Assembly: GCA_900765705.1 (NCBI GenBank)
Contig: CAAFSR010000228.1
Location: 1 to 23,477, forward strand
Length of the DNA: 23,477 bases
Reading direction: 5' to 3'
Origin: an uncultured Faecalibacterium sp.
Lineage (GTDB): Bacteria > Bacillota > Clostridia > Oscillospirales > Ruminococcaceae
Positions within the stretch are counted from its first letter, which is position 1; each line of letters starts with the position of its first letter. The notes under the pieces are model-generated. The model ran no database searches, was not told where the DNA came from, and worked only from the letters and a program-made list of their open reading frames with translations. This document shows positions 1 to 8,487 of the stretch, piece after piece. Position numbers and translations under genes: made by a program.

Positions 1-12
1 AGGTCATTTATT

Positions 13-1305
13 ATGCTTACTGCAATTACGGGTATCAACTGGGGCGATGAGGGCAAGGGCCGCATGGTCGACCTGATCAGCCAGGAGTATGACATCGTTG
101 CACGGTATCAGGGCGGCAACAACGCAGGCCATACCGTTAAAAACGAGCGCGGCAAGTTCGTGCTGAACCTGCTGCCCTCCGGCATCCTGCGCCCCAACGT
201 CGTGTGCGTTATGGGCAACGGCATGGTCATCGACCCGCATCATCTGGATGGCGAGATCAATAAGCTGCGCGAGCAGGGTATTGAGATCACCCCGGAGAAC
301 CTGAAGATCTCCGACCGCGCAACCATCACCATGCCCTACCATGTGGAGCAGGACGGTCTGGAGGAGGCACGCCTGTCCAAGACCGGCGCACAGTTCGGCT
401 CCACCAAGCGCGGCATCGCCTATGCTTACGGCGATAAGTACATGAAAAAGACCCTGCGCATGGGCGATCTGCTGCATCTGGACGACGCTGTGAAGAAGCG
501 TCTGGTCACCATGGTGGATTCCAAGAATCTGGTCATGGAGGGCAGCTACAACGCTTCTCCCATCAGCGTGGACGAGATGTGGAACTGGCTCGAAAAGTAT
601 GCCGCCATCTTCAAGGACTATATCTGCGATGTGGGCCAGTATCTGGCCGATGCCGATGCTGCCGGCAAGAAGGTGCTGTTTGAGGCACAGCTGGGCGCAC
701 TGCGCGATATCGACTTTGGCATCTACCCCTACACCACCTCCTCCAACGTCATCGGTGCATACGCACCCATCGGTGCCGGCATCCCCGGCCACAAGCTGCA
801 CAACTCCATCGGTGTCATGAAGGCCTACTCCTCCTGCGTGGGCGACGGCCCCTTCACCGCCGAGCTGGCCATGACCGAGGAAGAAAAGCACGCCCTGCGT
901 GAGGCCGGCCACGAGTACGGCGCAGCCACCGGCCGTCCCCGCCGCGTGGGCCCCATCGATCTGGTTGCAAGCCGCTACGGCGTGTTCTGCCAGGGCTGCG
1001 ACGAGGTCGCCCTGACCCTGCTGGACGTGCTGGACTACATGGAAAAGATCCCCATGGTCACCGCCTACAAGCTGACCGACGGCACCACCACCACCCGCTT
1101 CCCCATGGGCGAGGCGCTGGATACCGCACAGCCCGTGGTGGAGTATCTGCCCGGCTGGCACTGCGATATCACCGCAGCCCGCAAGTGGGAGGACCTGCCC
1201 CAGCAGACCCGCGATTACGTGGAGTATCTGGAAAAGGCTGTGGGCTGCAAGATCACCTATATCTCGGTGGGCGCAGAGCGCGAGGCTTACATCCACCGCG
1301 GCTGA
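13..1305 (+). CDS. purA: Adenylosuccinate synthetase, divergent clostridial type
   Basis: The 430-residue product matches PurA over its whole length. PurA joins IMP and aspartate using GTP, the first committed step from IMP to AMP, in the cytoplasm. Visible motifs are the N-terminal GTP/catalytic loop WGDEGKG (residues 10-16, catalytic Asp12), NNAGHT with His40, the IDFGIYPYTTSSN stretch and GRPRRVGP near residue 307. Several positions differ from the E. coli enzyme. FEGAQG is FEAQLG (residues 223-228), so the usual IMP-contacting Gln position is Leu. The guanine-recognition motif TKLDVLD is TLLDVLD (335-341), losing the Lys. GTTGRGIGP is GSTKRGIAY. FEAQLG-type enzymes are, to my memory, usual in clostridial relatives, so a functional PurA is still the best call. 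Only 12 bases lie upstream, so promoter and ribosome binding site cannot be judged. No clear terminator separates it from the DegV gene 48 bases downstream. Confidence 0.93.
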   Translation: MLTAITGINWGDEGKGRMVDLISQEYDIVARYQGGNNAGHTVKNERGKFVLNLLPSGILRPNVVCVMGNGMVIDPHHLDGEINKLREQGIEITPENLKISDRATITMPYHVEQDGLEEARLSKTGAQFGSTKRGIAYAYGDKYMKKTLRMGDLLHLDDAVKKRLVTMVDSKNLVMEGSYNASPISVDEMWNWLEKYAAIFKDYICDVGQYLADADAAGKKVLFEAQLGALRDIDFGIYPYTTSSNVIGAYAPIGAGIPGHKLHNSIGVMKAYSSCVGDGPFTAELAMTEEEKHALREAGHEYGAATGRPRRVGPIDLVASRYGVFCQGCDEVALTLLDVLDYMEKIPMVTAYKLTDGTTTTRFPMGEALDTAQPVVEYLPGWHCDITAARKWEDLPQQTRDYVEYLEKAVGCKITYISVGAEREAYIHRG

Positions 1306-1353
1306 GCTGCCGCAAAAAGCAGCCCCTGAGTTTCAGAAAAGGAAGCGTCACAG

Positions 1354-2256
1354 ATGTTTGATATCATTACCGACAGCGCCTGCGACCTGACGCTGGATAC
1401 TGCCAAGCAGCTTGGCATCGAGGTCGTGCCCTTTTATGTATCGCTGGACAGCGAGCATTACCGCAAGGAAGGGCTGGAGATCCCTGTGCGGGACTTTTAT
1501 CAGTTCATGGTGGATAACCCGGCGGCCTATCCCAAGACCAGTCTGGCCTCCATCGAGGACTTTGAAAAGACCTTCCGCGCACACGCCGAGGCGGGTCGGG
1601 AGGTATTGTGTCTGGTGTTCACCGGCAAGATGAGCGGCTGTGTGGGCAGCGCCCGCAACGCCCGGGATCTGGTGCTGGAGGATTATCCCGATGCCCGCAT
1701 CGAGGTGCTCGACTCTGCCGCCGCCACGGTGACCGAATCCACCATGGTGGAAAATGCCGTGGCCATGCGGGACGCAGGCTGCACCTTGGACGAGACTGTG
1801 ACTTGGCTGGAAGCGGAAAAGTCCACCAACCAGATCTTCTTCACCGTGGGCAATCTGGATTACCTGATCAAGGGCGGGCGCATCGGCAAGGTGACCGGCC
1901 GCGCCGCCAATATGCTGGGCATCAAGCCCATGATCCTGTTCAAGGACGGCGAGATCTTCTCCGGCGGCGTGGCACGCGGCCGCCAGAAGAGCTTTGAAAA
2001 GGCGCTGGAACAGCTGATGAATTATCTGGAAGCCCACGGCGGCACTCCGGACGACTACCGCATCACGGTGGGCTACGGCTACGACGCCGACGAGGGCAAG
2101 CGCCTGTGGATGCAGACCCGTGCCGCCCTGCGCGCCAAGTACCCCGGCGCACAGTGTGAGGTAGGCCTGCTGCAGATCGGCTGCACCATCGCGGTGCACA
2201 CCGGCCCTTATGCACTGGGCATGGGCGTGATGCGCCGCTGGAAAAAGCAGGGCTGA
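1354..2256 (+). CDS. DegV family fatty-acid-binding protein
   Basis: This 300-residue protein has the DegV/EDD fold signature. The N-terminal TDSACDL motif (residues 6-12), FTGKMSG in the middle of the first domain and the LIKGGRIGK motif are all present. DegV proteins bind a single fatty acid, and some relatives (FakB) present it to the kinase FakA for phosphorylation and phospholipid synthesis. No fakA-like gene is visible here, so the exact role is open. Length is typical for the family. The ATG at 1354 is preceded by AAGGAAG at 1339-1345. The gene lies 48 bases after purA and may share its transcript. It ends just before a strong bidirectional terminator. Confidence 0.88.
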   Translation: MFDIITDSACDLTLDTAKQLGIEVVPFYVSLDSEHYRKEGLEIPVRDFYQFMVDNPAAYPKTSLASIEDFEKTFRAHAEAGREVLCLVFTGKMSGCVGSARNARDLVLEDYPDARIEVLDSAAATVTESTMVENAVAMRDAGCTLDETVTWLEAEKSTNQIFFTVGNLDYLIKGGRIGKVTGRAANMLGIKPMILFKDGEIFSGGVARGRQKSFEKALEQLMNYLEAHGGTPDDYRITVGYGYDADEGKRLWMQTRAALRAKYPGAQCEVGLLQIGCTIAVHTGPYALGMGVMRRWKKQG

Positions 2257-2270
2257 TAGGATATAAAACA

Positions 2271-2306
2271 AAAAGAAGGGACAGTCTGCGGGCTGTCCCT
2301 TCTTTT
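2271..2306. terminator. Bidirectional intrinsic terminator between degV and asnA
   Basis: A 14-bp perfect stem (2271-2284 with 2293-2306) encloses an 8-base loop TCTGCGGG. The arms begin AAAAGAAGGGACAG and end in TTCTTTT, so both strands read G/C-rich stem then U-run. It sits between the convergent degV and asnA stop codons and can serve both. Confidence 0.9.
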
Positions 2307-2342
2307 GTTTATAGGAGAAAAAGATATTCAAACTCGTCCGGC

Positions 2343-3356
2343 TTACAGCAGCGGGATACCGGCCTTGGCGCAGGCTTCGCGGGTGGCCTTGTCCCACACG
2401 CTGGCCTGAACCTCACCAATGTGGACGCTGCCCAGCAGCAGCATACACAGGCGGCTCTGGCCGATGCCGCCGCCGATGGAGTAGGGCAGCTCACCGGCCA
2501 GCACCGCCTTGTGGAAGGGAAGTGCGCGGCGGTCGTCACAGCCCGCCATAGTCAGCTGCTTATCCATGCTCTCCGGGCTGACGCGGATGCCCATGCTGCT
2601 CAGCTCGTAGCTGCACTGCAGCGGGTCGTTCCAGAACAGCAGATCGCCGTTCAGGTCCCAGTCGTCGTAGTCCGGGGCACGGCCGTCGTGGGGCTTGCCG
2701 CTGCGCAGAGGTGCGCCGATCTTCATCAGGAAGGTGGTGCCGTTCTCTTTGACAAAGGCGTTCTCCCGCTCCTTCGGGGTCAGCTCCGGGTACTTATCCT
2801 CCAGCTCCTGCGCGGTGACAAAGGTCACGTTGGGGGTGTGCAGGGGCAGATCCTGCAGCTGGGGGAACATGGCGTGCAGGTTCATCTCGGTGGCGCACAC
2901 CGCAGACACGATGCAGCGCACCACGTTCTTCAGGTAGGTCTCGTTGCGGTCCTCCACGGTGATGACCTTTTCCCAGTCCCACTGGTCCACATAGATGGAG
3001 TGGAGGTTGTCCAGCTCCTCGTCCCGGCGGATGGCGTTCATATCACAGTACAGGCCCTTGCCCACATGGAAATCGTAGTCCTTCAGGGCCTGCCGCTTCC
3101 ACTTTGCCAGCGACTGCACCACCTGTGCCTCGATGCCGCTGTCCTTGATGTCAAAGGTCACCTTGCGCTCCACGCCGTTCAGGTCGTCATTCAGGCCGGT
3201 GGAAGCCTCCAGAAACAGCGGTGCGGACACGCGGTACAAATTCAGCGTGGCGCACAGGGTATCGGCGAACAGCCGCTTCACCGTGCCGATGGCGCGCTGG
3301 GTGTCGTACAGGTTCAGCGCGGGTGTGTAGTTTGCCGGAATGATGATCTTGCTCAT
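2343..3356 (-). CDS. asnA: Aspartate-ammonia ligase (asparagine synthetase A)
   Basis: The 337-residue product matches AsnA, which makes asparagine from aspartate, ammonia and ATP in the cytoplasm. The enzyme is related to class II aminoacyl-tRNA synthetases. Recognisable stretches are ERKVTFDI, IEAQVVQSLAKWKR, GLYCDMNAIRRDE, HSIYVDQWDWEKVI and the C-terminal GGGIGQSRLCMLLLG, the class II motif 3-like region with its conserved Arg. Length is normal. The start ATG (3356-3354) has a GAGGGG ribosome binding site eight bases upstream (3365-3370). A promoter lies about 85-115 bases upstream, and the gene is separated from livF by a terminator, so it appears monocistronic. The leader, about 78 bases, is too short for a T-box riboswitch. 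Confidence 0.95.
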   Translation of the reverse strand: MSKIIIPANYTPALNLYDTQRAIGTVKRLFADTLCATLNLYRVSAPLFLEASTGLNDDLNGVERKVTFDIKDSGIEAQVVQSLAKWKRQALKDYDFHVGKGLYCDMNAIRRDEELDNLHSIYVDQWDWEKVITVEDRNETYLKNVVRCIVSAVCATEMNLHAMFPQLQDLPLHTPNVTFVTAQELEDKYPELTPKERENAFVKENGTTFLMKIGAPLRSGKPHDGRAPDYDDWDLNGDLLFWNDPLQCSYELSSMGIRVSPESMDKQLTMAGCDDRRALPFHKAVLAGELPYSIGGGIGQSRLCMLLLGSVHIGEVQASVWDKATREACAKAGIPLL

Positions 3357-3440
3357 AACGTTTACCCCTCATTCTGTGTGCTCTGCGCCCCGCTTTCCCG
3401 AGCCGGAGCGTGGCTTTTGTAAAACAGGAATACTGCACCC

Positions 3441-3469
3441 ATTATGGCACAGTTTTTTACGAAAGTAAA
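3441..3469 (-). promoter_or_regulatory. Probable asnA promoter
   Basis: On the minus strand there is a -35 box TTTACT (3469-3464), a 17-base spacer and a -10 box CATAAT (3446-3441). It lies just downstream of the liv terminator and about 85 bases before the asnA start codon. The assignment is from consensus and position only. Confidence 0.6.
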
Positions 3470-3480
3470 GTAATAACAGG

Positions 3481-3521
3481 AAAAAGCAGTTCCGGAACGC
3501 CCATGGGCGTTCCGGAACTGC
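3481..3521 (-). terminator. Liv operon terminator, perfect 36-nt palindrome
   Basis: Bases 3486-3521 are a perfect palindrome with 18-base arms (GCAGTTCCGGAACGCCCA and its complement). On the minus strand it is followed by TTTTTCC (3485-3479). It lies 24 bases after the livF stop codon and is placed to end the liv transcript before the asnA promoter. Confidence 0.85.
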
Positions 3522-3544
3522 AAATCAAAGATTTTTCCCGTTTA

Positions 3545-4258
3545 TTACCCACCCAGATAAGCGCTGCGGACGCGCTCGTTGGTCAGCAGCTCGGCACCGG
3601 TGCCCTCCATGACCACGCGGCCGGTCTCCAGCACATAGGCGCGGTCGGCCACCGAGAGCGCCATTTGTGCGTTCTGCTCCACCAGCAGGATGGTCATGCC
3701 CTCCTTGTGGATGTCGCGGATGATGTCAAAGATCTCCTGCACCAGCAGCGGCGAAAGACCCATGGAAGGCTCGTCCAGCATCAGCATGGAGGCGTTGCTC
3801 ATGAGTGCACGACCCATGGCCAGCATCTGCTGCTCGCCGCCGGACATGGTGCCCGCCAGCTGCTTGCGGCGTTCCTTCAGGCGGGGGAACAGGGTAAACA
3901 CCTTTTCCTTGTTGGCGGCAATGGTGGAGGCGGGCTGGGTGTAGGCACCCATGTCAAGGTTTTCGTCCACCGTCATGTGCAAAAACACATGGCGTCCCTC
4001 CGGCACCTGCGCAAGGCCGCTTTCCACGATCTTGTGGGCGCGCACGCCCTTGATGCTTTTGCCCTTGTACAGCACATCGCCGGTGCGGGGCTTCAACAGG
4101 CCGGAAACGGTTTTCAGGGTGGTGGATTTGCCCGCGCCGTTTGCGCCGATCAGGGTGACGATCTCGCCCTCGTTGACGGTAAAGGAGATATCCTTCACGG
4201 CGTGGATGTTGCCGTAGTAGACGTTGATGCCGTCCACCTTCAGTAATGTATCAGCCAT
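3545..4258 (-). CDS. livF: Branched-chain amino acid ABC transporter ATPase LivF
   Basis: This 237-residue ABC ATPase has Walker A GANGAGKST (38-46), the signature SGGEQ (139-143) and Walker B LMLDEP (159-164). The EGRHVFLHMTVDENL stretch after the Q-loop and the short length are typical of LivF. LivF is the second cytoplasmic ATPase of the HAAT importer for leucine, isoleucine, valine and sometimes other amino acids or amides. It is the last gene of the livJHMGF unit. Its ATG lies three bases after the livG stop, and its GGAGGG ribosome binding site is inside the end of livG, so translation is probably coupled. The substrate cannot be fixed from sequence. Confidence 0.94.
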   Translation of the reverse strand: MADTLLKVDGINVYYGNIHAVKDISFTVNEGEIVTLIGANGAGKSTTLKTVSGLLKPRTGDVLYKGKSIKGVRAHKIVESGLAQVPEGRHVFLHMTVDENLDMGAYTQPASTIAANKEKVFTLFPRLKERRKQLAGTMSGGEQQMLAMGRALMSNASMLMLDEPSMGLSPLLVQEIFDIIRDIHKEGMTILLVEQNAQMALSVADRAYVLETGRVVMEGTGAELLTNERVRSAYLGG

Positions 4259-4261
4259 GGC

Positions 4262-5101
4262 TCAGCCCTCCTTTTTGCCCAGATAGGCCTCGATGACCTG
4301 CGGGTTATTGCGGATCTCGTCCGGGGTGCCCTTGGCAATGATGCGGCCGAAGTTCAGCACCGCAATGCCCTCGCAGATGCCCATGACAAGGCTCATGTCG
4401 TGCTCGATGAGCAGCACGGCAATGTTGAACTCGTCGCGGATGCGGCGGATGGTCTCGGTCAGCTCCGCAGTCTCGGAGGGGTTCATACCGGCGGCAGGCT
4501 CGTCCAGCAGCAGAAGCTTCGGTCTGGTGGCCAGTGCGCGCATGATCTCCAGCCGGCGCTGTGCGCCGTAGGGCAGGCTGCCGGCCTGTACATTGGCAAG
4601 GTCTGCCATGTGGAAGATATCCAGCAGCTCCAGTGCACGCTCGGTGCACTTTTTTTCCTCTTTCCAGTAGTTCGGCAGGCGCAGCAGGGAGGAGGCCAGA
4701 TTATACTTCATGGATTCGTGCAGACCCACCTTGATGTTGTCGATGACGCTCAGCTCCTTGAACAGGCGGATGTTCTGGAAGGTGCGCGCCACGCCCATGC
4801 GGTTGACCTGATAGGTCTTTTTCCCGGCGGTAGGCATGCCGTCGATCAGGATGGAGCCGCGGGTGGGCTGGTAGACGTTGGTGAGCAGGTTGAACACGGT
4901 GGTCTTGCCTGCGCCGTTGGGGCCGATCAGGCCGCTGATCTCGTTGCGGCCGATCATCAGGTTGAAGCCGTCCACGGCGGTCAGGCCGCCAAAATCGATG
5001 CCCAGCTCACGCACGTCCAGAATGGGCTTTTTGTCCTTGTCGCGGTCGGTCAGAAAACCGCCGGAGGGCACACTGTGCAGTCTGGTCTGGAACTCACTCA
5101 T
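4262..5101 (-). CDS. livG: Branched-chain amino acid ABC transporter ATPase LivG
   Basis: This 279-residue ABC ATPase has Walker A GPNGAGKTT (60-68), the LivG-typical ARTFQNIRLF Q-loop region, a signature in the variant form PYGAQRRLEI and Walker B LLLLDEPAAGMNP. It pairs with LivF to power the LivHM permease. Compared with the E. coli protein it has an N-terminal extension of about 25 hydrophilic residues. The ATG at 5101 has an AAGGAGG ribosome binding site upstream, which supports keeping the extension. Its first eight bases overlap the end of livM. The signature lacks the common SGGQ form, but such variants are normal in LivG. Confidence 0.94.
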   Translation of the reverse strand: MSEFQTRLHSVPSGGFLTDRDKDKKPILDVRELGIDFGGLTAVDGFNLMIGRNEISGLIGPNGAGKTTVFNLLTNVYQPTRGSILIDGMPTAGKKTYQVNRMGVARTFQNIRLFKELSVIDNIKVGLHESMKYNLASSLLRLPNYWKEEKKCTERALELLDIFHMADLANVQAGSLPYGAQRRLEIMRALATRPKLLLLDEPAAGMNPSETAELTETIRRIRDEFNIAVLLIEHDMSLVMGICEGIAVLNFGRIIAKGTPDEIRNNPQVIEAYLGKKEG

Positions 5102-6122
5102 GGTCAGCGGCCTCCTTTTCGGTATGTTTGCGGAACAGTTCGCCGTTCATGGCCTTTTCCACAATGCGGCTCAGGGAGAAATCGTAGCTGCCCAGCAATC
5201 CGCCCGGGCGGAAGATCATCATCAAAATCAGCACCAGCGAGTAGACCACCATGCGGTAGCTGTCAAAGCTGCGGGTAGCCTCGGGCAGGATGGTCAGCAC
5301 GGTAGCGGACAGGATGGAACCCAGCATGGAGCCCATGCCGCCCAGCACCACCATGACCAGAATTTCAATGGACTTCATAAAGCCGAAGGTGGAGGGGTTC
5401 AGCACGCCGATGTAGCAGGCGTACAGACCGCCCGCCAGTCCGGCAAAGGCGGCGGAGAAGGCAAAGGCCATCACCTTATAATAGGTGGTCTGGATGCCGC
5501 AGCTCTCGGCGGCGATCTCGTTGTCGCGGATGGCCAGCACGGCGCGGCCATGGCGGCTCTTCATCATGGCGTGGATGAGAAAGCAGGTGATGACCACACA
5601 CAGGAATACGTTGGTAAAGTTGGAGTACTTGGGGATGTTCTTCAGACCCTTGGAACCGTAGAACAGCTTAAAGCCCAGCACATCATCAATGTTGTTCAGG
5701 GTGATGCGGATGATCTCGCCAAAGCCCAGCGTCAGGATGGCCAGATAGTCGCCGGTCAGGCGCAGGGCAGGGATGCCGATGAGCACCCCGAACAGCCCGG
5801 CGATCACCCATGCCAGCACCAGACCGATGGCAAAGGCTACGCCCTTGGGCAGACCCGAGGATTTGGTGAACAGGGCGCAGGCGTAGGCACCCACCGCCAT
5901 AAAGCCGGCGTGGCCCAGCGGCAGCTGCCCCAGATAGCCGGTGGCAACATTCAGCGAAACAGCCAGAATGATGTTGATGCCCACGGTCAGCAGCACCTTG
6001 TTCTGGTAGGTGGACAGCATATTGCCGGTCACATAGGAAAGCCCTACGAACAGCAGCCCCACCAGCACCAGATTCATCAGGTAGCGCACGGGCATTTTGA
6101 TGGTCTTGCGGTTGGTTTTCAT
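5094..6122 (-). CDS. livM: Branched-chain amino acid ABC transporter permease LivM
   Basis: This is a polytopic membrane protein of the LivM family. It has many hydrophobic helices, the GYLGQLPLGHAGFMAVGAYA motif, and the cytoplasmic coupling stretch SRHGRAVLAIRDNEIAAESCGI that contacts the ATPases. I place the start at the ATG at 6122, giving 342 residues, because GGAGGG lies seven bases upstream and the reading begins MKTNRKT. An upstream in-frame start at 6164 would add 14 basic residues and overlap livH, and has no comparable ribosome binding site. The stop overlaps the livG start by eight bases. It forms the transmembrane channel with LivH. Confidence 0.93.
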   Translation of the reverse strand: MKTNRKTIKMPVRYLMNLVLVGLLFVGLSYVTGNMLSTYQNKVLLTVGINIILAVSLNVATGYLGQLPLGHAGFMAVGAYACALFTKSSGLPKGVAFAIGLVLAWVIAGLFGVLIGIPALRLTGDYLAILTLGFGEIIRITLNNIDDVLGFKLFYGSKGLKNIPKYSNFTNVFLCVVITCFLIHAMMKSRHGRAVLAIRDNEIAAESCGIQTTYYKVMAFAFSAAFAGLAGGLYACYIGVLNPSTFGFMKSIEILVMVVLGGMGSMLGSILSATVLTILPEATRSFDSYRMVVYSLVLILMMIFRPGGLLGSYDFSLSRIVEKAMNGELFRKHTEKEAADHE

Positions 6123-6135
6123 CGTTATGCCCTCC

Positions 6136-7014
6136 TTACACCTTTTCCTGCACCTTGCGGCCAAGGAAGCCTGTGGGCTTGACCAGCAGCACGATGATCA
6201 GGATCGCAAACGTAACAGCGTCCTTCCATGCGGAAAGACCGATGGCGGAAACAAAGCACTCGCACAGACCGATGGCGATGCCGCCGATCATGGCACCCGG
6301 GATGGAGCCGATGCCGCCCAAAACAGCGGCGACAAAGGCCTTCAGACCCAGCATGGAGCCCATGGTGGGGGTAGCCTGCGGGTAGGAGCAGCAGTACAGC
6401 ACGCTGCCGATGCCCGCCAGCGCCGAGCCCACCGCAAAGGTGAAGGAGATGGTGCTGTTGACATTGATGCCCATCAGGCGGGCGGCATCCATATCCTCCG
6501 AGACAGCACGCATGGCCTTGCCAAGCTTGGTTTTTTGCACCAGAAAGGTGAGCACCAGCATAGACAGCACGGTGACCGCCAGCGTGATGACCGAGGTAAG
6601 CCCCAGCGGTACCTTGCCCAGACGGAAGGTCTGGTTGGTGTAGTAGGCGGGGATCACCTTTGCACCCGAGCCAAGGATCAGCTCTGCCGTGTACTCCAGA
6701 AAGAAGGACACACCAATGGCGGTGATCAGCAGCGAGATGCGGGGTGCGCCGCGCAGGGGGGTGTAGGCGATCTTTTCGATCACCACACCCAGCAGCGTAC
6801 AGGTGAGGATGGTGGCGCACACGGCGGTGACCGGGCCAAGACCCAGCTGGTTCATGACGAACCACGACATGTATGCGCCCACCATGATGACGTCGCCGTG
6901 GGCAAAGTTCAGCAGCAGGATAATGCCGTACACCATGCTGTAGCCCAGTGCGATCAGTGCATAGATGCTGCCAAGGGACAAGCCGTTGATCAGCTGGCTA
7001 AAGAACACTGTCAT
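6136..7014 (-). CDS. livH: Branched-chain amino acid ABC transporter permease LivH
   Basis: This 292-residue integral membrane protein matches LivH. It starts with the typical NGLSLGSIYALIALGYSMVYG segment, followed by NFAHGD, the LRGAPRISLLITAIGVS stretch and the coupling loop KTKLGKAMRAVSEDMDAARLMGI. It is the other half of the permease with LivM, which begins 13 bases after it. An AAAGGAAG ribosome binding site lies about 10 bases before the ATG. It follows livJ across a 155-base gap that contains a terminator-like hairpin, so livHMGF expression probably depends on read-through or a separate promoter that I could not identify. Confidence 0.94.
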   Translation of the reverse strand: MTVFFSQLINGLSLGSIYALIALGYSMVYGIILLLNFAHGDVIMVGAYMSWFVMNQLGLGPVTAVCATILTCTLLGVVIEKIAYTPLRGAPRISLLITAIGVSFFLEYTAELILGSGAKVIPAYYTNQTFRLGKVPLGLTSVITLAVTVLSMLVLTFLVQKTKLGKAMRAVSEDMDAARLMGINVNSTISFTFAVGSALAGIGSVLYCCSYPQATPTMGSMLGLKAFVAAVLGGIGSIPGAMIGGIAIGLCECFVSAIGLSAWKDAVTFAILIIVLLVKPTGFLGRKVQEKV

Positions 7015-7060
7015 GGTTGGATACTTCCTTTCTTTGCGGCGGTTACACTTTATTTATATA

Positions 7061-7107
7061 AAAAACGGAGAACGCCTGACCAGAAAAAAGCTGTTCCGGC
7101 GTTCTCC
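7061..7107 (-). terminator. Read-through (attenuating) terminator between livJ and livH
   Basis: Arms GGAGAACGCC (7067-7076) and GGCGTTCTCC (7098-7107) pair perfectly. Inside them GACCAG and CTGTTC extend the stem with mismatches around an AAAAAAG loop. On the minus strand the hairpin is followed by GTTTTTTATA. Such a hairpin after the binding-protein gene commonly lets it be made in excess over the permease. That role is inferred. Confidence 0.8.
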
Positions 7108-7169
7108 AAAAAATCATGGGGTTTGCTCTGTGCGGGCGGCTCCATCACCGGTGGATGGAACGGCGCGGA

Positions 7170-8378
7170 TCAGAACATTTCCTTCAGCTCGGGCTTGCCG
7201 TCCACATAGGTCAGGATGGCAGTGCTCTTGACGGGGTTGTGGTGCTCGTCGAAGGTAAAGGTGCCGGTGATGCCCTCAATGGTGCCGCCGGCAATGGCAT
7301 CGATGACAGCCTGCTTGTATTCGTCAGAGCCGGCCTCGAGGCCCTGCTCCTCGGCTGCCTTGATGCCGTACACGACGGTCATGGCAGCATCGTAGCCCAA
7401 GGGGGCAAAGCCGTTGGGGTAAGCCTCGCCGTACTCAGCCTTGTAGGCGTCCTCAAATGCGGCGCTGGAGCCCTTGGCGTAGCAGGCGCAGAAGTAGGAG
7501 TCCTTCAGCTGGTCGGCGGTGGCGTAGCCTTCCAGACCGTCCCAGCCGTCGCCGCCCAGGAAGGGAACGGTCAGACCCACACTCTCGGCCTGCGCCAGGA
7601 TCTGGCCCACATCCTGATAGTAGTTGGGGCAGAAGACCACTTCGGGGTTTTTGCCCAGAATGCTGGTCAGCTGGGTCTTGAAGTCCACATCGCCCTCGGA
7701 GTAGCTCTCCTGATCCACGATGGTGCCGCCCTTTGCCTCAAACTCCTTGGCAAAGTTCTCTGCCAGACCCTCGTTGTAATCCTTGCCCTTCAGGAAGATA
7801 ACGGCGGCCTTTTTGTAGCCCAGCTTCTCGTAGGCGTAATCGGCCATCTTCACGCCCTGGAAGGGGTCGGTAAAGCAGGCGCGGAACACATTCCCGTTCA
7901 CGGTGTCGGTCTCGGCATCGTAGGTGACGGCCTCGGCGGTAGCGGAGGCGGTGACCATGGGCATATTGTAGTCGGCGCTCTCGGCGGCAACAGCCAGCGT
8001 GGGGGCGGTGGTCACATCGCCCACCAGAGCGGTAATGCCCTGATCCACCATCTTGGTAAAGCAGGTGACAGCCTGTGTTTCATCGCCCTGCTCGTCCATG
8101 GCGATGACCTCCAGCTGCTTGCCGTTGACACCGCCCTTTTCATTGACCTGCTTCAGGTACAGGCTTGCACCGTTTACAACAGCCTGACCGTAAACAGAAT
8201 TGTCACCGGTCAGGGGGCCAAGCACACCCACCTTGATGGTGCTGCCGGAAGCAGCAGCGGAACCGGCAGCAGAACCGGCAGTGCTTGCGGAGGAACCGCC
8301 GCAGGCGGTCAGGGCGCTTGCCGCAACAGCAACACCGGCAGCGGCCATGAACTGACGACGCGTGAACATCTTTTTCAT
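7170..8378 (-). CDS. livJ: Branched-chain amino acid ABC transporter substrate-binding lipoprotein LivJ
   Basis: This 402-residue protein is a Peripla_BP_6 (LivJ-type) binding protein, with IKVGVLGPLTGDNSVYGQ at the start of the mature domain and the GDVTTAPTLAVAA ligand-cleft region. The signal peptide carries TRRQF (residues 6-10), a hydrophobic stretch and a lipobox LTAC with Cys26, so it should be membrane-anchored outside the cell. A low-complexity Ser/Ala/Gly linker (about 27-46) tethers the binding domain. The twin-Arg motif suggests possible Tat export. The ATG has AAGGAGGAAA just upstream. It is the first gene of the liv unit, behind a recognisable promoter. The ligand is probably a branched-chain or related amino acid, not provable here. 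Confidence 0.93.
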   Translation of the reverse strand: MKKMFTRRQFMAAAGVAVAASALTACGGSSASTAGSAAGSAAASGSTIKVGVLGPLTGDNSVYGQAVVNGASLYLKQVNEKGGVNGKQLEVIAMDEQGDETQAVTCFTKMVDQGITALVGDVTTAPTLAVAAESADYNMPMVTASATAEAVTYDAETDTVNGNVFRACFTDPFQGVKMADYAYEKLGYKKAAVIFLKGKDYNEGLAENFAKEFEAKGGTIVDQESYSEGDVDFKTQLTSILGKNPEVVFCPNYYQDVGQILAQAESVGLTVPFLGGDGWDGLEGYATADQLKDSYFCACYAKGSSAAFEDAYKAEYGEAYPNGFAPLGYDAAMTVVYGIKAAEEQGLEAGSDEYKQAVIDAIAGGTIEGITGTFTFDEHHNPVKSTAILTYVDGKPELKEMF

Positions 8379-8435
8379 AAAAATTTCCTCCTTCGGAGTA
8401 ATTTATAGGATAGAATAGAATCAAGGATAAAAACG

Positions 8436-8473
8436 GAAGCAAGGCCCTTCCCCTCTAAAAGCGGCCTTGCTTC
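8436..8473 (-). promoter_or_regulatory. Leader hairpin upstream of livJ
   Basis: Perfect 11-bp arms GAAGCAAGGCC (8436-8446) and GGCCTTGCTTC (8463-8473) enclose a 16-base loop. On the minus strand the stem is followed, after two bases, by TTTTT (8433-8429). It lies at the very start of the predicted livJ transcript. It could be an attenuator, a 5' stabilising hairpin, or a terminator for transcription from elsewhere. Confidence 0.6.
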
Positions 8474-8487
8474 TGTTCTTGTCTGTT

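Noticed and set aside
4..1296. Long minus-strand open frame opposite purA
   Set aside because: It is the complement of a clear PurA gene in a GC-rich genome. The His/Gly-rich translation has no family features. The same reasoning removes long antisense frames opposite asnA, livJ, the GGDEF gene, the kinase, clpB and the CBS-domain gene.
3357..3440. T-box riboswitch before asnA
   Set aside because: The leader from the predicted promoter is about 78 bases, too short for a T-box, and I see neither the conserved T-box sequence nor an antiterminator/terminator pair.
6123..6164. Upstream in-frame start for livM adding 14 residues
   Set aside because: It would overlap livH, adds basic residues atypical of the family, and the start at 6122 has a much better ribosome binding site.
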